Part shown: piece after piece, positions 24,403-33,537 of the stretch
How the letters are laid out: every line of letters begins with the position of its first letter
Position numbering within the stretch: the first letter of the stretch is position 1
DNA from: Bacteroidales bacterium
GTDB taxonomy: Bacteria; Bacteroidota; Bacteroidia; Bacteroidales; UBA932
Assembly (NCBI GenBank): GCA_017452265.1
Contig: JAFTMS010000012.1
Coordinates: 62,001 to 126,000 of the forward strand
DNA: 64,000 nucleotides
Direction of reading: 5' to 3'
The notes under the pieces: generated by a model
Seen by the model: only the letters and a program-made list of their open reading frames with translations
The model's database searches: none
Told to the model about the DNA's origin: nothing
Position numbers and translations under genes: made by a program

Positions 24403-26838
24403 TTACTGTTTTTGCAGAATTATCTGGGCGAGGCCGTTGAAAAGGTGGATCTGGGTGGAAGCTGCATTGCGTTCCGGGGCGGCGGTTGCCGATGGGCCGG
24501 TTGCTCCGGCGCCTGTGACGGCCGGTCTTTCGGTATGCCGGAAAGCCGGATCGCCGTTGCCCCAGCCGAGGATGCGCCAGCCTTCTTCGGCATTGAATGT
24601 CAATGATGTGCATGCGGTTGGCACGAAGCGTCCCTTGCTGTCTGCTGCCGTTACCGTAGCAATGGCTATATCTCCGACATATTCATATGAAATCACGTTC
24701 TCAACTGCCTCCGAGGCCGTTTCGATGCGCTGCTCCATGACTTTGCGTCCGTTTCGGTAGCCTATTGCCTTGACATAGCCTGGTTTATAGACGGTATCCC
24801 ATTCGAGATGGCCGTTCTCAGGCATGGCCTTGCGCGCAAGCTTCCGTCCGTTCACCACAAGCTGCACTTCGTCGCAGTTGCTGTATACCCACACGGAAAC
24901 TTCCTCTCCTTCGTGACCGTCGAGATTCCAATGCGGAAGTATATGAAGGACAGGCTCTTCCGTCCACCACGATTTCAGATAATACGCCTCATCCTTCGGG
25001 AAACCGCAGTAGTCCAGAATGCCGAACTGGGAGCCGGTAGCCGGGAATTTCATCGGATTCGGTTCGCCTCTGTAGTCGAATCCTGTCCAGTAGAACAGAC
25101 CGGCGAGCCAAGGCCGCTCGTCATAGAATTTCCAACCACGTTCGATCTGGTTGTACAGGCTGTCCTGTCTGTGAGGCTTTCGGTTGTGCGCAACCATTCT
25201 GCCTTCTCCGCTGTCCGCTGCCCTGCGTTCCTGCCCTTCCGAAACCCCGAAATATACGCCTCTCGTGCCGCAGCCCGTCGTTTCCTCCGAGCCGAGTGCG
25301 CAGCGCTGAGGATAGTCTGCACGATGCTGCTCCACAGGGTTTTGCAGAATGTAGTTGTATCCCGCGACGTCGGCAGGAACGAGGATTGCCGGTCCGCTGC
25401 TTGATGCGACGGCCATAGGCCGTGTCGGGTCGAAGCGGTGGCAGTATTCCCTCATGGTTTCGGCTATACGCGTTCCGAATTCATTCCATTCTATACCCCA
25501 TTCCTCGTTGCCCACGCTCCACAGGATGATGCAAGGATGGTTTTTGTCGCGACGTATCATGTTCTCCAGCAGGTCGATATGCTCTCTGTTGACGCCTGTC
25601 AGACGATTCTCCTCAATCACGAGTATGCCGAGTCGGTCGCATGCATCGAGCATTTCCGGCGTCATCGGGTTGTGGCTCGAACGGTAGGCATTACATCCGA
25701 ACTTCTTCAGCTGCATGAGCCTCCATTCCTGAAGTCCGTCCGGGATGGCGCTACCCACTCCTGCATGGTCCTGATGCATGTTCACTCCTTTTAGCTTAAC
25801 TGATTTTCCATTGAGAATGAAGCCTTTATCGGGATTGAAGACTATGTGCCTGAGACCTGTAACAGTTGTGTATGTGTCTGTAAGGCAACCGTCTGCATAC
25901 ACCTCCGTCACCACTTTGTACAGATACGGATCTTCACAGCTCCACAGGTGCGGATTCTCTACAGGGATTGCTCCGGCGCTCGTGTGAGCCTCCTTCGCCA
26001 TGAGCATTGCACCTTCCGCTTCGCAGCTTCCGACCTCATTTCCTTCAGCATCCAGCAACCTGTGTTTCAGCGTATAGGATGCTGCAGATGCGCCCATGTT
26101 CTGAACCTTGGTTTCAATCTGCACTGAAGCAAAATCGAAACAAGGCTCCGAGCGGAGACTGAACGGTGCGGCAAATTCTGCGTGCACGAATGTTCCTGAC
26201 GGAGCCACGTGCACCTTGGCAGCCTTGTTCAGCCACACGTGCCTATATATGCCTGCACCCTCGTAGAACCAGCCTTCCTCCAATGTGGCGTCCACACGCA
26301 CACACACGAGATTCTCACCGCCGTAATTGAGGTATTCCGATATGTCGTATGTCTGTGAAGCATAACCGCTCGGCTCACCGCCGAGGTAGAAGCCGTTCAC
26401 CCATATGCGCGAGTCGCGGAATATGCCGTCAAACTGGAGCCAGATGTGCTTTCCCAAGTCTTCAGCCGGCACTTCGAATGTCTTTCTGTACCAGCCGACA
26501 CTTGTCTGGGGATACTTGTAGCCGACCGTCTTGTAGCCATGGCTGTGGCTTGCTTCCGCAGTAAAAGGCAGATCCACCACCCAGTCGTGCGGCAGGTCGA
26601 CGACGGCCCATCCGTCCGCCTCGAATTTGGGCGAATACGGCCCTGCATTGTGTATTGACGCTGCCTTCGTCAGGTAGTTGAAATACTCCGTACCGCATCC
26701 GAAGTCCTTCTCCGGCGATGAAGCATCGCCAAAGGCGAACTGCCAGTCCTTATCGAAATTCAGATGCTCCCGGACGATCTGCGCTCCGGCACCGACTGCG
26801 CAGCAGAGGCACAGTATTGTTGCAAATAATCTGTTCAT
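24403..26838 (-). CDS. Secreted GH2-family beta-galactosidase
   Basis: 811 residues with signal peptide (MNRLFATILCLCCAVGAGAQ). The order is sugar-binding beta domain (WQFAFGD, DLPHDW, VGWYRKTF, GWFYEGAGIYRHVWL), Ig-like domain, TIM barrel, then DUF4982-type and further beta domains. The acid/base Glu is in WSVGNEEW (about residue 446) and the nucleophile Glu in GSEETT (about 516). It probably trims terminal beta-linked galactose, the sugar exposed once sialidase has acted on mucin or N-glycans; that link is inferred from the neighbouring nan locus. It is divergent from the DUF4434 lipoprotein gene, with 100 bases between. Other GH2 activities (glucuronidase, mannosidase) cannot be excluded, but the motifs favour galactosidase. 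Confidence 0.85.
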   Translation of the reverse strand: MNRLFATILCLCCAVGAGAQIVREHLNFDKDWQFAFGDASSPEKDFGCGTEYFNYLTKAASIHNAGPYSPKFEADGWAVVDLPHDWVVDLPFTAEASHSHGYKTVGYKYPQTSVGWYRKTFEVPAEDLGKHIWLQFDGIFRDSRIWVNGFYLGGEPSGYASQTYDISEYLNYGGENLVCVRVDATLEEGWFYEGAGIYRHVWLNKAAKVHVAPSGTFVHAEFAAPFSLRSEPCFDFASVQIETKVQNMGASAASYTLKHRLLDAEGNEVGSCEAEGAMLMAKEAHTSAGAIPVENPHLWSCEDPYLYKVVTEVYADGCLTDTYTTVTGLRHIVFNPDKGFILNGKSVKLKGVNMHQDHAGVGSAIPDGLQEWRLMQLKKFGCNAYRSSHNPMTPEMLDACDRLGILVIEENRLTGVNREHIDLLENMIRRDKNHPCIILWSVGNEEWGIEWNEFGTRIAETMREYCHRFDPTRPMAVASSSGPAILVPADVAGYNYILQNPVEQHRADYPQRCALGSEETTGCGTRGVYFGVSEGQERRAADSGEGRMVAHNRKPHRQDSLYNQIERGWKFYDERPWLAGLFYWTGFDYRGEPNPMKFPATGSQFGILDYCGFPKDEAYYLKSWWTEEPVLHILPHWNLDGHEGEEVSVWVYSNCDEVQLVVNGRKLARKAMPENGHLEWDTVYKPGYVKAIGYRNGRKVMEQRIETASEAVENVISYEYVGDIAIATVTAADSKGRFVPTACTSLTFNAEEGWRILGWGNGDPAFRHTERPAVTGAGATGPSATAAPERNAASTQIHLFNGLAQIILQKQ

Positions 26839-26875
26839 AGATATTCAAAATTTCGTAAATATAAGAATTAAAGTG

Positions 26876-26883
26876 TATTTTTG
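26876..26883 (+). promoter_or_regulatory. Possible -7 box for the DUF4434 gene
   Basis: TATTTTTG fits TAnnTTTG, 55 bases before the start codon; no exact TTTG at the -33 position (TTTC at 26851-26854). Confidence 0.4.
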
Positions 26884-26914
26884 TGGAATACGTCTGAATT
26901 TTTATGAATTTAAC

Positions 26915-26930
26915 TTTCGCATTTGCGAAA
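26915..26930. promoter_or_regulatory. Inverted repeat, possible operator before the DUF4434 gene
   Basis: TTTCGCA and TGCGAAA form perfect 7-bp arms around a TT spacer, 8 bases before the first start codon. It could bind a dimeric regulator or mask the translation start as a hairpin. Confidence 0.45.
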
Positions 26931-26938
26931 CCTGAGTT

Positions 26939-28396
26939 ATGATGAAGTTGCTTTTTGTTTCGATTCTTGCGGCTATTCTTGCTGTCGGATGCGTTGAGGG
27001 CCGACGAGGGGATCCGGTGCGTCAGGAAAGCGGTGTGACGGCGGAAGCGGTTCTGCCGATAACCGGTACGTTCATCAATCTGGCGTACCAGGATGTGCGC
27101 AATCTTTATACGAATCCTCCATATATCGACAATACGGATCCGCAGATGTGGGAGGTCAAGATCCGCGAAATGAAGGAGATGGGCATGGAGTATCTCGTGT
27201 TCATGGCTGTTGCGAATGAAGGCCGTGCATATTATCCGTCCGGTCTTATGCCGTGGCAATATCCGTCGTGGCGCAAAAGTCCTGTGGATGCAATTATGGA
27301 CACGGCTGCAGAACTGGGCATGAAGGTGTTCATGAGCACGGGTTGGGCGAAGGATCAGGACGACAATCTGCGTATTCCTGCCATCAAGCAGCGGCAGATG
27401 GAGATGATGGCCGAACTTGCGGCCATATATGGCGGACATCCTGCATTTTACGGATGGTATCTGCCCGTGGAGGACTGTATGGGGCCGGTTCTGACGGATT
27501 ATGCCGTCGATGCCGTGAATGCCTTGACGGCGCGCGCACGTGAGCTTACGCCATCTGCGAAGATACTCATATCCCCTTACGGCATATTCAATTCCGATTT
27601 TGACGACCCTCGTTATGAGCAGCAGGTATCACGTCTTCAGGTGGACATAATCGCATACCAGGACGAGGTGGGATGCGTGCGTGAGAAGTATCCGCTGACG
27701 AGGCTTCGCGAGAACTGGAAGAAGCTCCGTGCCATCCACGACAAGACAGGAGTGGAAATGTGGGCCAACTGCGAGTCCTTTGCATGGGAGAAAGGTACGA
27801 ACGACCGCACTTCTGCCCTTATACCTGCATCGTTCAGCCGCCTGTTGTCCCAGCAGGCTGCAGCGACGGTTGGAGGCGTTGACAGAATCATATCGTTCAT
27901 GATGTGCGGAATATATGAGAACCCGGAATCGCAGTATCAGCTCGGCCAGCCGCATTGGTCAGGCAGGGCATATGGGGACTATATGGCATGGCTCGTCGGG
28001 GATTCCCCATGGAAACATGCCGAGGGGGCGTGGCTCGGGAAGTACGGACAGCCTGCGACAGAGGATCCTGCCGATACGCTATGGACGGTATATGAGCCTG
28101 GCACCCATGAGGTTGCGATAAGCATTCCGGATACTGAGGGCAGCCTGCTTGTCCGTATGCTGAACTGCTGTAAAGACGGAATCGCCCCTCCTGCAAAGCT
28201 TTTCCTTTTCGCATCCGAGGATGGCGAGGAATGGTCGCTGACCGGCATCAAGGACAGTCCGGCATTCCCGAACACGAACCATGACGCCTTCGTGGACTGC
28301 GTGCTTTTTGAGGGACTTGTTCCCGACGCGCAGTATCACCTGACCTTCACCGCAGCTTCGGAAGCGTATATGCAATATATGACTGCAACGGATTGA
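26939..28396 (+). CDS. DUF4434-type glycosidase-like lipoprotein
   Basis: 485 residues with lipobox AVGC; two adjacent ATGs (26939, 26942) are equally possible starts. From about residue 45 a TIM-barrel-like fold resembles the DUF4434 family: ITGTFINLAYQD, WEVKIREMKEMGMEYLVF, YGGHPAFYGWYLPVEDC, ILISPYG and VEMWANCESFAW. The C-terminal 100 residues look like a beta-sandwich. Acidic residues at strand ends (for example in YLPVED and CESF) would suit a glycoside hydrolase, but no activity is established for the family. It is divergent from the GH2 enzyme, so the two may work on the same glycan. Confidence 0.7.
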   Translation: MMKLLFVSILAAILAVGCVEGRRGDPVRQESGVTAEAVLPITGTFINLAYQDVRNLYTNPPYIDNTDPQMWEVKIREMKEMGMEYLVFMAVANEGRAYYPSGLMPWQYPSWRKSPVDAIMDTAAELGMKVFMSTGWAKDQDDNLRIPAIKQRQMEMMAELAAIYGGHPAFYGWYLPVEDCMGPVLTDYAVDAVNALTARARELTPSAKILISPYGIFNSDFDDPRYEQQVSRLQVDIIAYQDEVGCVREKYPLTRLRENWKKLRAIHDKTGVEMWANCESFAWEKGTNDRTSALIPASFSRLLSQQAAATVGGVDRIISFMMCGIYENPESQYQLGQPHWSGRAYGDYMAWLVGDSPWKHAEGAWLGKYGQPATEDPADTLWTVYEPGTHEVAISIPDTEGSLLVRMLNCCKDGIAPPAKLFLFASEDGEEWSLTGIKDSPAFPNTNHDAFVDCVLFEGLVPDAQYHLTFTAASEAYMQYMTATD

Positions 28397-28406
28397 TGCT
28401 GGCCAG

Positions 28407-28473
28407 CGGTGCTGCTCAATGCTGTCCAACGTGCTGCCCAATGGTGCCTGACGGTGCTGCCCAATGGTACCGC
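28407..28473 (+). repeat. Three imperfect tandem copies of a 22-23 base unit
   Basis: Units starting CGGTGCTGC(T/C)CAATG follow one another just after the DUF4434 stop codon. Copies two and three share the block GTGCTGCCCAATGGT. No reading frame or hairpin role is obvious. Confidence 0.55.
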
Positions 28474-28529
28474 CGCCGTAAATACGGAAGCATCTAAGTG
28501 TCTGTCAACCAGTATTTTAATGAATCAAG

Positions 28530-28553
28530 GGTAGGAAAATTTGCCGACCTTTA
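28530..28553 (+). repeat. Near-palindromic 24-base repeat, copy 1
   Basis: The block starts AGGGTAGG, has an AAATTT centre and ends CCGACCTT. The reverse complement of 46371-46394 matches it at 21 of 24 positions. It lies 40 bases before the aminopeptidase gene. Confidence 0.5.
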
Positions 28554-28592
28554 AATATATAAGTAATTGAACCATAATACGATAAGTGTTTT

Positions 28593-30047
28593 ATGTTTGA
28601 AGCTAACGTTTATGTAAACAGACGTCGTGCGCTGCTGGCTCAGATGGCGGCGAGGATGTCGGAGGGCGCGAGAGGAATCGCGGTCTTCCTTGGCAATGTG
28701 GATGCTGCGATGAACTACCGTGGCAATGACTATAAGTTCCGTCAGGACAGCAGCTTCCTGTATTTCTGGGGAGTGGACGAGCCGGGCTTTGCGGCGGTTC
28801 TCGATCTGGACAGCGCCGATGAATGCCTGTACGGCAATGATGTGGACATGGATGACATCATCTGGATGGGGCCTCAGCCTTCCGTGGCGTCTAAGGGCGC
28901 GGCCATTGGCTGTGCAAAGACGGCTCCGCGTGCGGATTTTGACAAGGCCGTTGCCGATGCGTTGGCGAAAGGACGTCCGGTGCATTTCCTGCCTGCAGCG
29001 AGATACTACAGTCAGATGACTCTGTCCCAGCTCACCGGCATTTCTCCGGAAGCGGTCCGCAAGGTGGCTCCTATGACTCCTATTGCTTCCGACGGTGGAA
29101 GACATGCCTCTGAAGAACTTGTAAAGGCTGTGATCGCTCTCAGACTCATCAAGGAGCAGTGCGAAATCGAGGAAATCGACAAAGCCTGCATAATAGGCTA
29201 CGAGATGCATACAGAAGCCCGTCGCGGCTGCAAACCGGGCGTTCTGGAGCAGGAAATCGTCGGCAGGATGGAAGGTGTAACCCTTTCCAAGGGCTGGGGA
29301 GTGTCGTTCACCACGATTCTTTCGCAGAACGGCGAGACGCTTCATAACCACAGCCACCATCAGATCATTACTCCGGGCCGCCTGCTTGTCGTGGATGCCG
29401 GAGCTGAAAGCAATACGCACTATGCATCGGATTTCACCCGTACATATCCGTGCAGCGGTAAGTTCACTACAAAGCAGCGTGAAATATACGACCTCGTGGA
29501 GAGCGCGAACGAATATGCGTTCAGCCTTACGAAGCCAGGCGTGACATACTGGGATGTACACTATGCCACGGCACGTCACCTTCTGGAAGGACTGAAGGCC
29601 CTCGACCTCGTGCGCGGAGATGTGGAAGAGATGCTTCCGCTGGGCATTTCGGGCCTCTTCATGCCTCACGGTCTGGGCCACAACATGGGTATGGATGTTC
29701 ATGATATGGAGGATCTCGGAGAGAACTATGTAGGATATGCCGAGGATCAGAAACGCCATCCGCTTCTCGGACTGGGTAATCTCAGGATGGCCCGCCGCCT
29801 CGAACCGGGACATGTCGTGACCGACGAGCCGGGCATATACTTCATACCGGCGCTCATCGAACAGTGGAAGCGTGAAGGCACCGACAAAGGTTTCGTGAAC
29901 TACGAAAAGCTCGCCGGCTACTACGACTTCGGAGGCATACGTCTGGAGGACGACGTGCTCGTAACCCCAGATGGTGCACGCCGTCTCGGCCCGAACCGCC
30001 TTCCGATCACGTCAAGAGACGTCGAGGAAGCCATGACAAAGGAATAG
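28593..30047 (+). CDS. pepP: Xaa-Pro aminopeptidase (M24B family)
   Basis: 484 residues. The N-terminal aminopeptidase-P domain (FRQDSSFLYFWGVDEPGF) is followed by the pita-bread fold with all five dimetal ligands: VVDAGAE (Asp), ASDFTRTYP (Asp), HGLGHNMG (His), DEPGIY (Glu) and GIRLEDDV (Glu). It removes N-terminal residues that precede proline in peptides. No signal peptide, so cytosolic. It stands alone between the DUF4434 gene and a small membrane-protein gene. Confidence 0.9.
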   Translation: MFEANVYVNRRRALLAQMAARMSEGARGIAVFLGNVDAAMNYRGNDYKFRQDSSFLYFWGVDEPGFAAVLDLDSADECLYGNDVDMDDIIWMGPQPSVASKGAAIGCAKTAPRADFDKAVADALAKGRPVHFLPAARYYSQMTLSQLTGISPEAVRKVAPMTPIASDGGRHASEELVKAVIALRLIKEQCEIEEIDKACIIGYEMHTEARRGCKPGVLEQEIVGRMEGVTLSKGWGVSFTTILSQNGETLHNHSHHQIITPGRLLVVDAGAESNTHYASDFTRTYPCSGKFTTKQREIYDLVESANEYAFSLTKPGVTYWDVHYATARHLLEGLKALDLVRGDVEEMLPLGISGLFMPHGLGHNMGMDVHDMEDLGENYVGYAEDQKRHPLLGLGNLRMARRLEPGHVVTDEPGIYFIPALIEQWKREGTDKGFVNYEKLAGYYDFGGIRLEDDVLVTPDGARRLGPNRLPITSRDVEEAMTKE

Positions 30048-30076
30048 ACATATGGCCGAATCCCGAAAAAACATTA

Positions 30077-30084
30077 TATATTTG
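30077..30084 (+). promoter_or_regulatory. Possible -7 box for the DUF456 gene
   Basis: TATATTTG is an exact TAnnTTTG match, 29 bases before the start codon; no TTTG at -33 is evident. Confidence 0.45.
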
Positions 30085-30113
30085 TGACGTATAATGATTT
30101 TTGATGAACGGAT

Positions 30114-30608
30114 ATGGATCTGATAGTTTCAATACTGGCCATTGTGGCCGGAATCATAGGTGTTGCGGGCAGCATTCTGCCGGGGCTGCCGGGAACGCCT
30201 GTAAGCTGGGTGGGACTGCTTGTTCTTTACATCTGGGGCAGCGGAACCAATGCGGCAGGTGAGGAAATGTCAATGAAGACCCTCATTGTCTGGGGTGTCG
30301 TTGTGGCAATCGTGTCGGTAATCGACTATTTCGTGCCGATGTATTTCACGAAGGTCACGGGAGGAAGCAGATATGCCGAAAGGGGCGCGATGGCCGGTCT
30401 TATACTCGGCATCATCCTTACCCCTGTCGGCATGATTCTCGGCTCCTTCCTCGGAGCTTTTCTCGCTGAATGGTACTACAACCGTCAAGGCGTCGCCCAG
30501 GCCCTCAAAGCCGCAATCGGCTCCTTCCTCGGGTTCATAACCGGCACCGGTCTGAAGACTATAGTCGCCATTCTCATCATGTGGAAGATCATCGTCTTCG
30601 CATTCTGA
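30114..30608 (+). CDS. DUF456 family inner-membrane protein
   Basis: 164 residues with several glycine-rich membrane segments: IVSILAIVAGIIGVAGSILPGLPG, SWVGLLVLYIW, LIVWGVVVAIVSVIDYF, MAGLILGIILTPVGMILG and a final KTIVAILIMWKIIVF. The PGLPGTP stretch after the first helix and the GxxxG-rich repeat are typical of DUF456. Function is unknown. The stop lies 2 bases from the end of the convergent DUF4249 gene with no evident terminator. Confidence 0.82.
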   Translation: MDLIVSILAIVAGIIGVAGSILPGLPGTPVSWVGLLVLYIWGSGTNAAGEEMSMKTLIVWGVVVAIVSVIDYFVPMYFTKVTGGSRYAERGAMAGLILGIILTPVGMILGSFLGAFLAEWYYNRQGVAQALKAAIGSFLGFITGTGLKTIVAILIMWKIIVFAF

Positions 30609-30610
30609 CG

Positions 30611-31498
30611 TTACAGGGACGTTCCTGGCATGACGGTCAGGTTATGTACCAGAGAGTCGGGGATGGAGACACAGCAGGTAGTTGCCCCGTAACCGGCCCA
30701 GTAACCGAGGCCACCTGTGACATTGGAGCGTATAGCGGTGGTTATCGGGAAGAAGGGGTTACGGGAGAGAGACTGGATTTCTTCGAAATCGCTCCAATAC
30801 TCCCAGGATGCACGGTCGAGCGTGCAGAACCGTACATGCACGACGTCGTCGGCGCTGAAGAAGGCATTGAGCTTCTCATCGACACGTCCCACGCCATTGT
30901 TGATCGGAATCTCTTCAATTTCAGCATTGAGCACGCTGTCGTCTGTAAGTCCCATAAAGGATGAAACGTATGTACTGTCCTTCCCGAGCCTTTTTGTGAA
31001 GACCTTGTAATAGTCTTTGGTGTCGGGATTGTCCCGGAGTCCTCCTGCAAGGTAGTAGCTGTCGGCATCGTCGGAGGATTGCATAATCCGGATATATTCC
31101 AATGGAACGGGCGCAGGGATTGTGGTGACGGCGGAGGCCGTCCTTCCGCTGTATTCGACCGTGACCGTATATGTACCACCGGCTACACCTCGCATACGGG
31201 AGGTCGTGTAGATGTACGGAGGGAAATAATCGTCATTTCTCTGGCCTGTCAGCACGATGTCATTTTCTCCGTCAGAGACCGTTACTTTAGCCCAGTTTAC
31301 GACATGTTCCTCAAGTTCGTTGATGTCGGAGAAGCTTTCGTCAACGGATACGGTTGTGGTGACCATGACGACAGGATGACCTCCGTTTTCTATCCATCCC
31401 TCGATGACAAGTTGCGGAGCGGCGACAGGGAGACTGACGTCGGAACAGGCTGTGGCTGCAAGGCAGAGCAGCAGTGCTGTCAGGGTGCGGCATTTCAT
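30611..31498 (-). CDS. DUF4249 lipoprotein, partner of the adjacent TonB-dependent receptor
   Basis: 295 residues with lipobox ATAC. The DUF4249 pattern is clear: APQLVIEGWIENGGHPVVMVTTTV, VTVSDGENDIVLTG, GGTYTVTVEYSGRTASAVTTIPAP. These proteins are nearly always encoded next to a TonB-dependent receptor, as here, with a 5-base gap after it. They are thought to act as surface partners in uptake; the substrate is unknown. Third gene of a minus-strand unit that starts with the lipoprotein at 34995. Confidence 0.85.
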   Translation of the reverse strand: MKCRTLTALLLCLAATACSDVSLPVAAPQLVIEGWIENGGHPVVMVTTTVSVDESFSDINELEEHVVNWAKVTVSDGENDIVLTGQRNDDYFPPYIYTTSRMRGVAGGTYTVTVEYSGRTASAVTTIPAPVPLEYIRIMQSSDDADSYYLAGGLRDNPDTKDYYKVFTKRLGKDSTYVSSFMGLTDDSVLNAEIEEIPINNGVGRVDEKLNAFFSADDVVHVRFCTLDRASWEYWSDFEEIQSLSRNPFFPITTAIRSNVTGGLGYWAGYGATTCCVSIPDSLVHNLTVMPGTSL

Positions 31499-31503
31499 GG
31501 CAG

Positions 31504-33528
31504 TCAGAATTTATGGAAGTAGCTTACAGAAGGTACCATACGCAGAAAGAAGGACATTGGGCCGTAGGAATACACTCCGTCACGTACGTTGAGCCTGTAC
31601 ATTACGTCATTTTTGCGTGCTGTCACATTATACAGGGAGAAGTTGATGCCGTTTTCCTGTCTGTCACTCTTTATGAAACTGTATGTGGCAGATAGGTCAA
31701 GTCTGACATAAGGACGCATGCGGCAGGCATTGTGCTCTCCGGGCTTCGTAATCAGCTGTCCGGAGGAAATGTAATAGTATTCCGGAGCGGTGAAAGGTGC
31801 CCCGCCGGCATAGACGAATGTTCCGGAAAAGTCCCATTTGCCGAGCTTGTATGCGCAGACGGCATTCAGTTCATGTATCCTTTCATGATTTGCAGGGTAG
31901 ATTCCGGCATAGTCGGGGTTGTCGAAGCGTCTCAAGGCGCGTCCGAGCGAGTAGCTGATCCATCCGGTCAGGCTGCCTGTCTGCTTGTGCAGCATCACGT
32001 TCAGCCCGTAATTCCAGCCGTCGCCCTTGAGCAGGTGGTCGTCCAGATCGTACACGGAATTGAAGAAGTCGAGCATGTCGCCCTTGTATTCCACCTGATT
32101 GTACAGCCGTTTCCCATAGATGTTTACAGAAACTGCAAGTGCATCGCGAAGCAGTCCGGCCTCATACGATATGTCCGCCTGCTGAGATGCCTGAGGAGCA
32201 CTTTGGCTTCCGGCAAGAAACCAGAACTCGACAGGAAGGCCGATGTTCGACAGTCCCGTCTGGAAAAGGTACTGATGCCTCCATCCGTATGATGCCGTAA
32301 GCTTTCCGTAGCGGTACATGTTGTATGTGACGGAAGCCTGTGGAGACAGGCCCCGGTATGCTTTCTTTTCCGGACTTATGTAAAGGCTTCCCTTCAGGCC
32401 GGCTTCAATCGTCCATCTGTCTGCCAGTACGGCTTCATATCCGGCATGGACCGATGTCTCAATGCCGTGCTGACGTTCCTGACCATGACCGTCGATGCCG
32501 TAAAGGCCTTCTGAAGAGGGTGTCTGAGGCAGGACATCGTGAAATGCCGCTTCCGCTCCGAATGTGAAGCCCTTCCATAGAAGGCTTCCCTTGTAGCCGT
32601 ATGTGTTTATGCGGGATCTGAGCGTCAGGCTGGATTCGTTCTGGGTCATGAGGCCGTCCGAACGGAATCCCGAAGCATACAGGGTGTGGTGCTGCATCGT
32701 CACGGCTCCTTTATGCTCCCAATGCACGGCTCCCGCATGGTTGCCCCAATCCACTCCGAGTCCGATGTCGAAGGACTGTTCGGCAATATGAGCGTTGTCA
32801 TGTCCCCAGTAGCCTTCAAGCCATATGCAGTCGCCAGATGTAGGAGTAAAGAGCCAGCTGAGATTATAGTCTCCAAAGCCATACCTTATCGGACTGCCTT
32901 CAATTGAAAGCCACTTCTTATAGAGCAGATTCATGTATGATTGACGTGCAGACAGCCTCAGATGGGATTTTGAACAGGTTTTCAATCCTATGGTACCTTG
33001 CGAAGACATTATGCCAATGGAAACATCTCCGCTGACAGGGCGCTCTAACGTATCGGAAAGTTCCATCCTCAGTGTGCCTCCGAGGCGGTTGGACTGAGCA
33101 TTACGTGAAAAGCTCATCTTCGTGTAGTGCGAAGGGTTGAATACGGAAAAGAAGCCGAAGAGGTGGTTTGCGCCGTAGATGGGGACACCGGCAAGAGATA
33201 TGTCGTTATGGGCGTTGTCGCATCCCTGTATGTGTATTCCGGAATCATATTCGGAGCTTGTCTGCACACCGGGAAGGTTCTTTATGAAGTTGACTGGGTC
33301 TGTGCTGCCGAGGATTTTCGGCATGGACTGGATCTGGCTCAGACTTATCTGTGTCACACCTCCTCTGACCGTCTTTATTGCGGACGTATGTCTGCGGGTG
33401 ACGAAGGTGGTGCTGTCCAGCTCCATGTATAAAGAATCTGTTTGCGCCCCGGCTCCCACTCCTGAAAGGGCAGGAAGCGCCAGAAGCGCAAACAGCTTTA
33501 CAATCATATTTGTCCTGTTCAGACGCAA
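31504..33528 (-). CDS. TonB-dependent outer-membrane receptor (DUF4249-associated)
   Basis: 674 residues with signal peptide (MIVKLFALLALPALSG...GAGAQ; the ATG at 33507 is an alternative start). A plug domain (ITQISLS-like segment, MPKILGSTDPVNFIKNLPGVQTS, GIHIQGCDNAHNDISLAGVPIYG) leads into a barrel ending VPSVSYFHKF with terminal Phe. It lacks the N-terminal carboxypeptidase-like domain and full size of SusC proteins, so it is a shorter receptor of the type paired with DUF4249 lipoproteins. Start lies 9 bases after the stop of the upstream lipoprotein gene. Ligand unknown. Confidence 0.85.
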   Translation of the reverse strand: MRLNRTNMIVKLFALLALPALSGVGAGAQTDSLYMELDSTTFVTRRHTSAIKTVRGGVTQISLSQIQSMPKILGSTDPVNFIKNLPGVQTSSEYDSGIHIQGCDNAHNDISLAGVPIYGANHLFGFFSVFNPSHYTKMSFSRNAQSNRLGGTLRMELSDTLERPVSGDVSIGIMSSQGTIGLKTCSKSHLRLSARQSYMNLLYKKWLSIEGSPIRYGFGDYNLSWLFTPTSGDCIWLEGYWGHDNAHIAEQSFDIGLGVDWGNHAGAVHWEHKGAVTMQHHTLYASGFRSDGLMTQNESSLTLRSRINTYGYKGSLLWKGFTFGAEAAFHDVLPQTPSSEGLYGIDGHGQERQHGIETSVHAGYEAVLADRWTIEAGLKGSLYISPEKKAYRGLSPQASVTYNMYRYGKLTASYGWRHQYLFQTGLSNIGLPVEFWFLAGSQSAPQASQQADISYEAGLLRDALAVSVNIYGKRLYNQVEYKGDMLDFFNSVYDLDDHLLKGDGWNYGLNVMLHKQTGSLTGWISYSLGRALRRFDNPDYAGIYPANHERIHELNAVCAYKLGKWDFSGTFVYAGGAPFTAPEYYYISSGQLITKPGEHNACRMRPYVRLDLSATYSFIKSDRQENGINFSLYNVTARKNDVMYRLNVRDGVYSYGPMSFFLRMVPSVSYFHKF

Positions 33529-33537
33529 TTTTTGAAA

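Noticed and set aside
28551-29813. 420-codon minus-strand frame opposite pepP
   Set aside because: Antisense shadow of a well-supported M24 peptidase; its translation has no recognisable fold and is rich in His/Arg as expected of a shadow.
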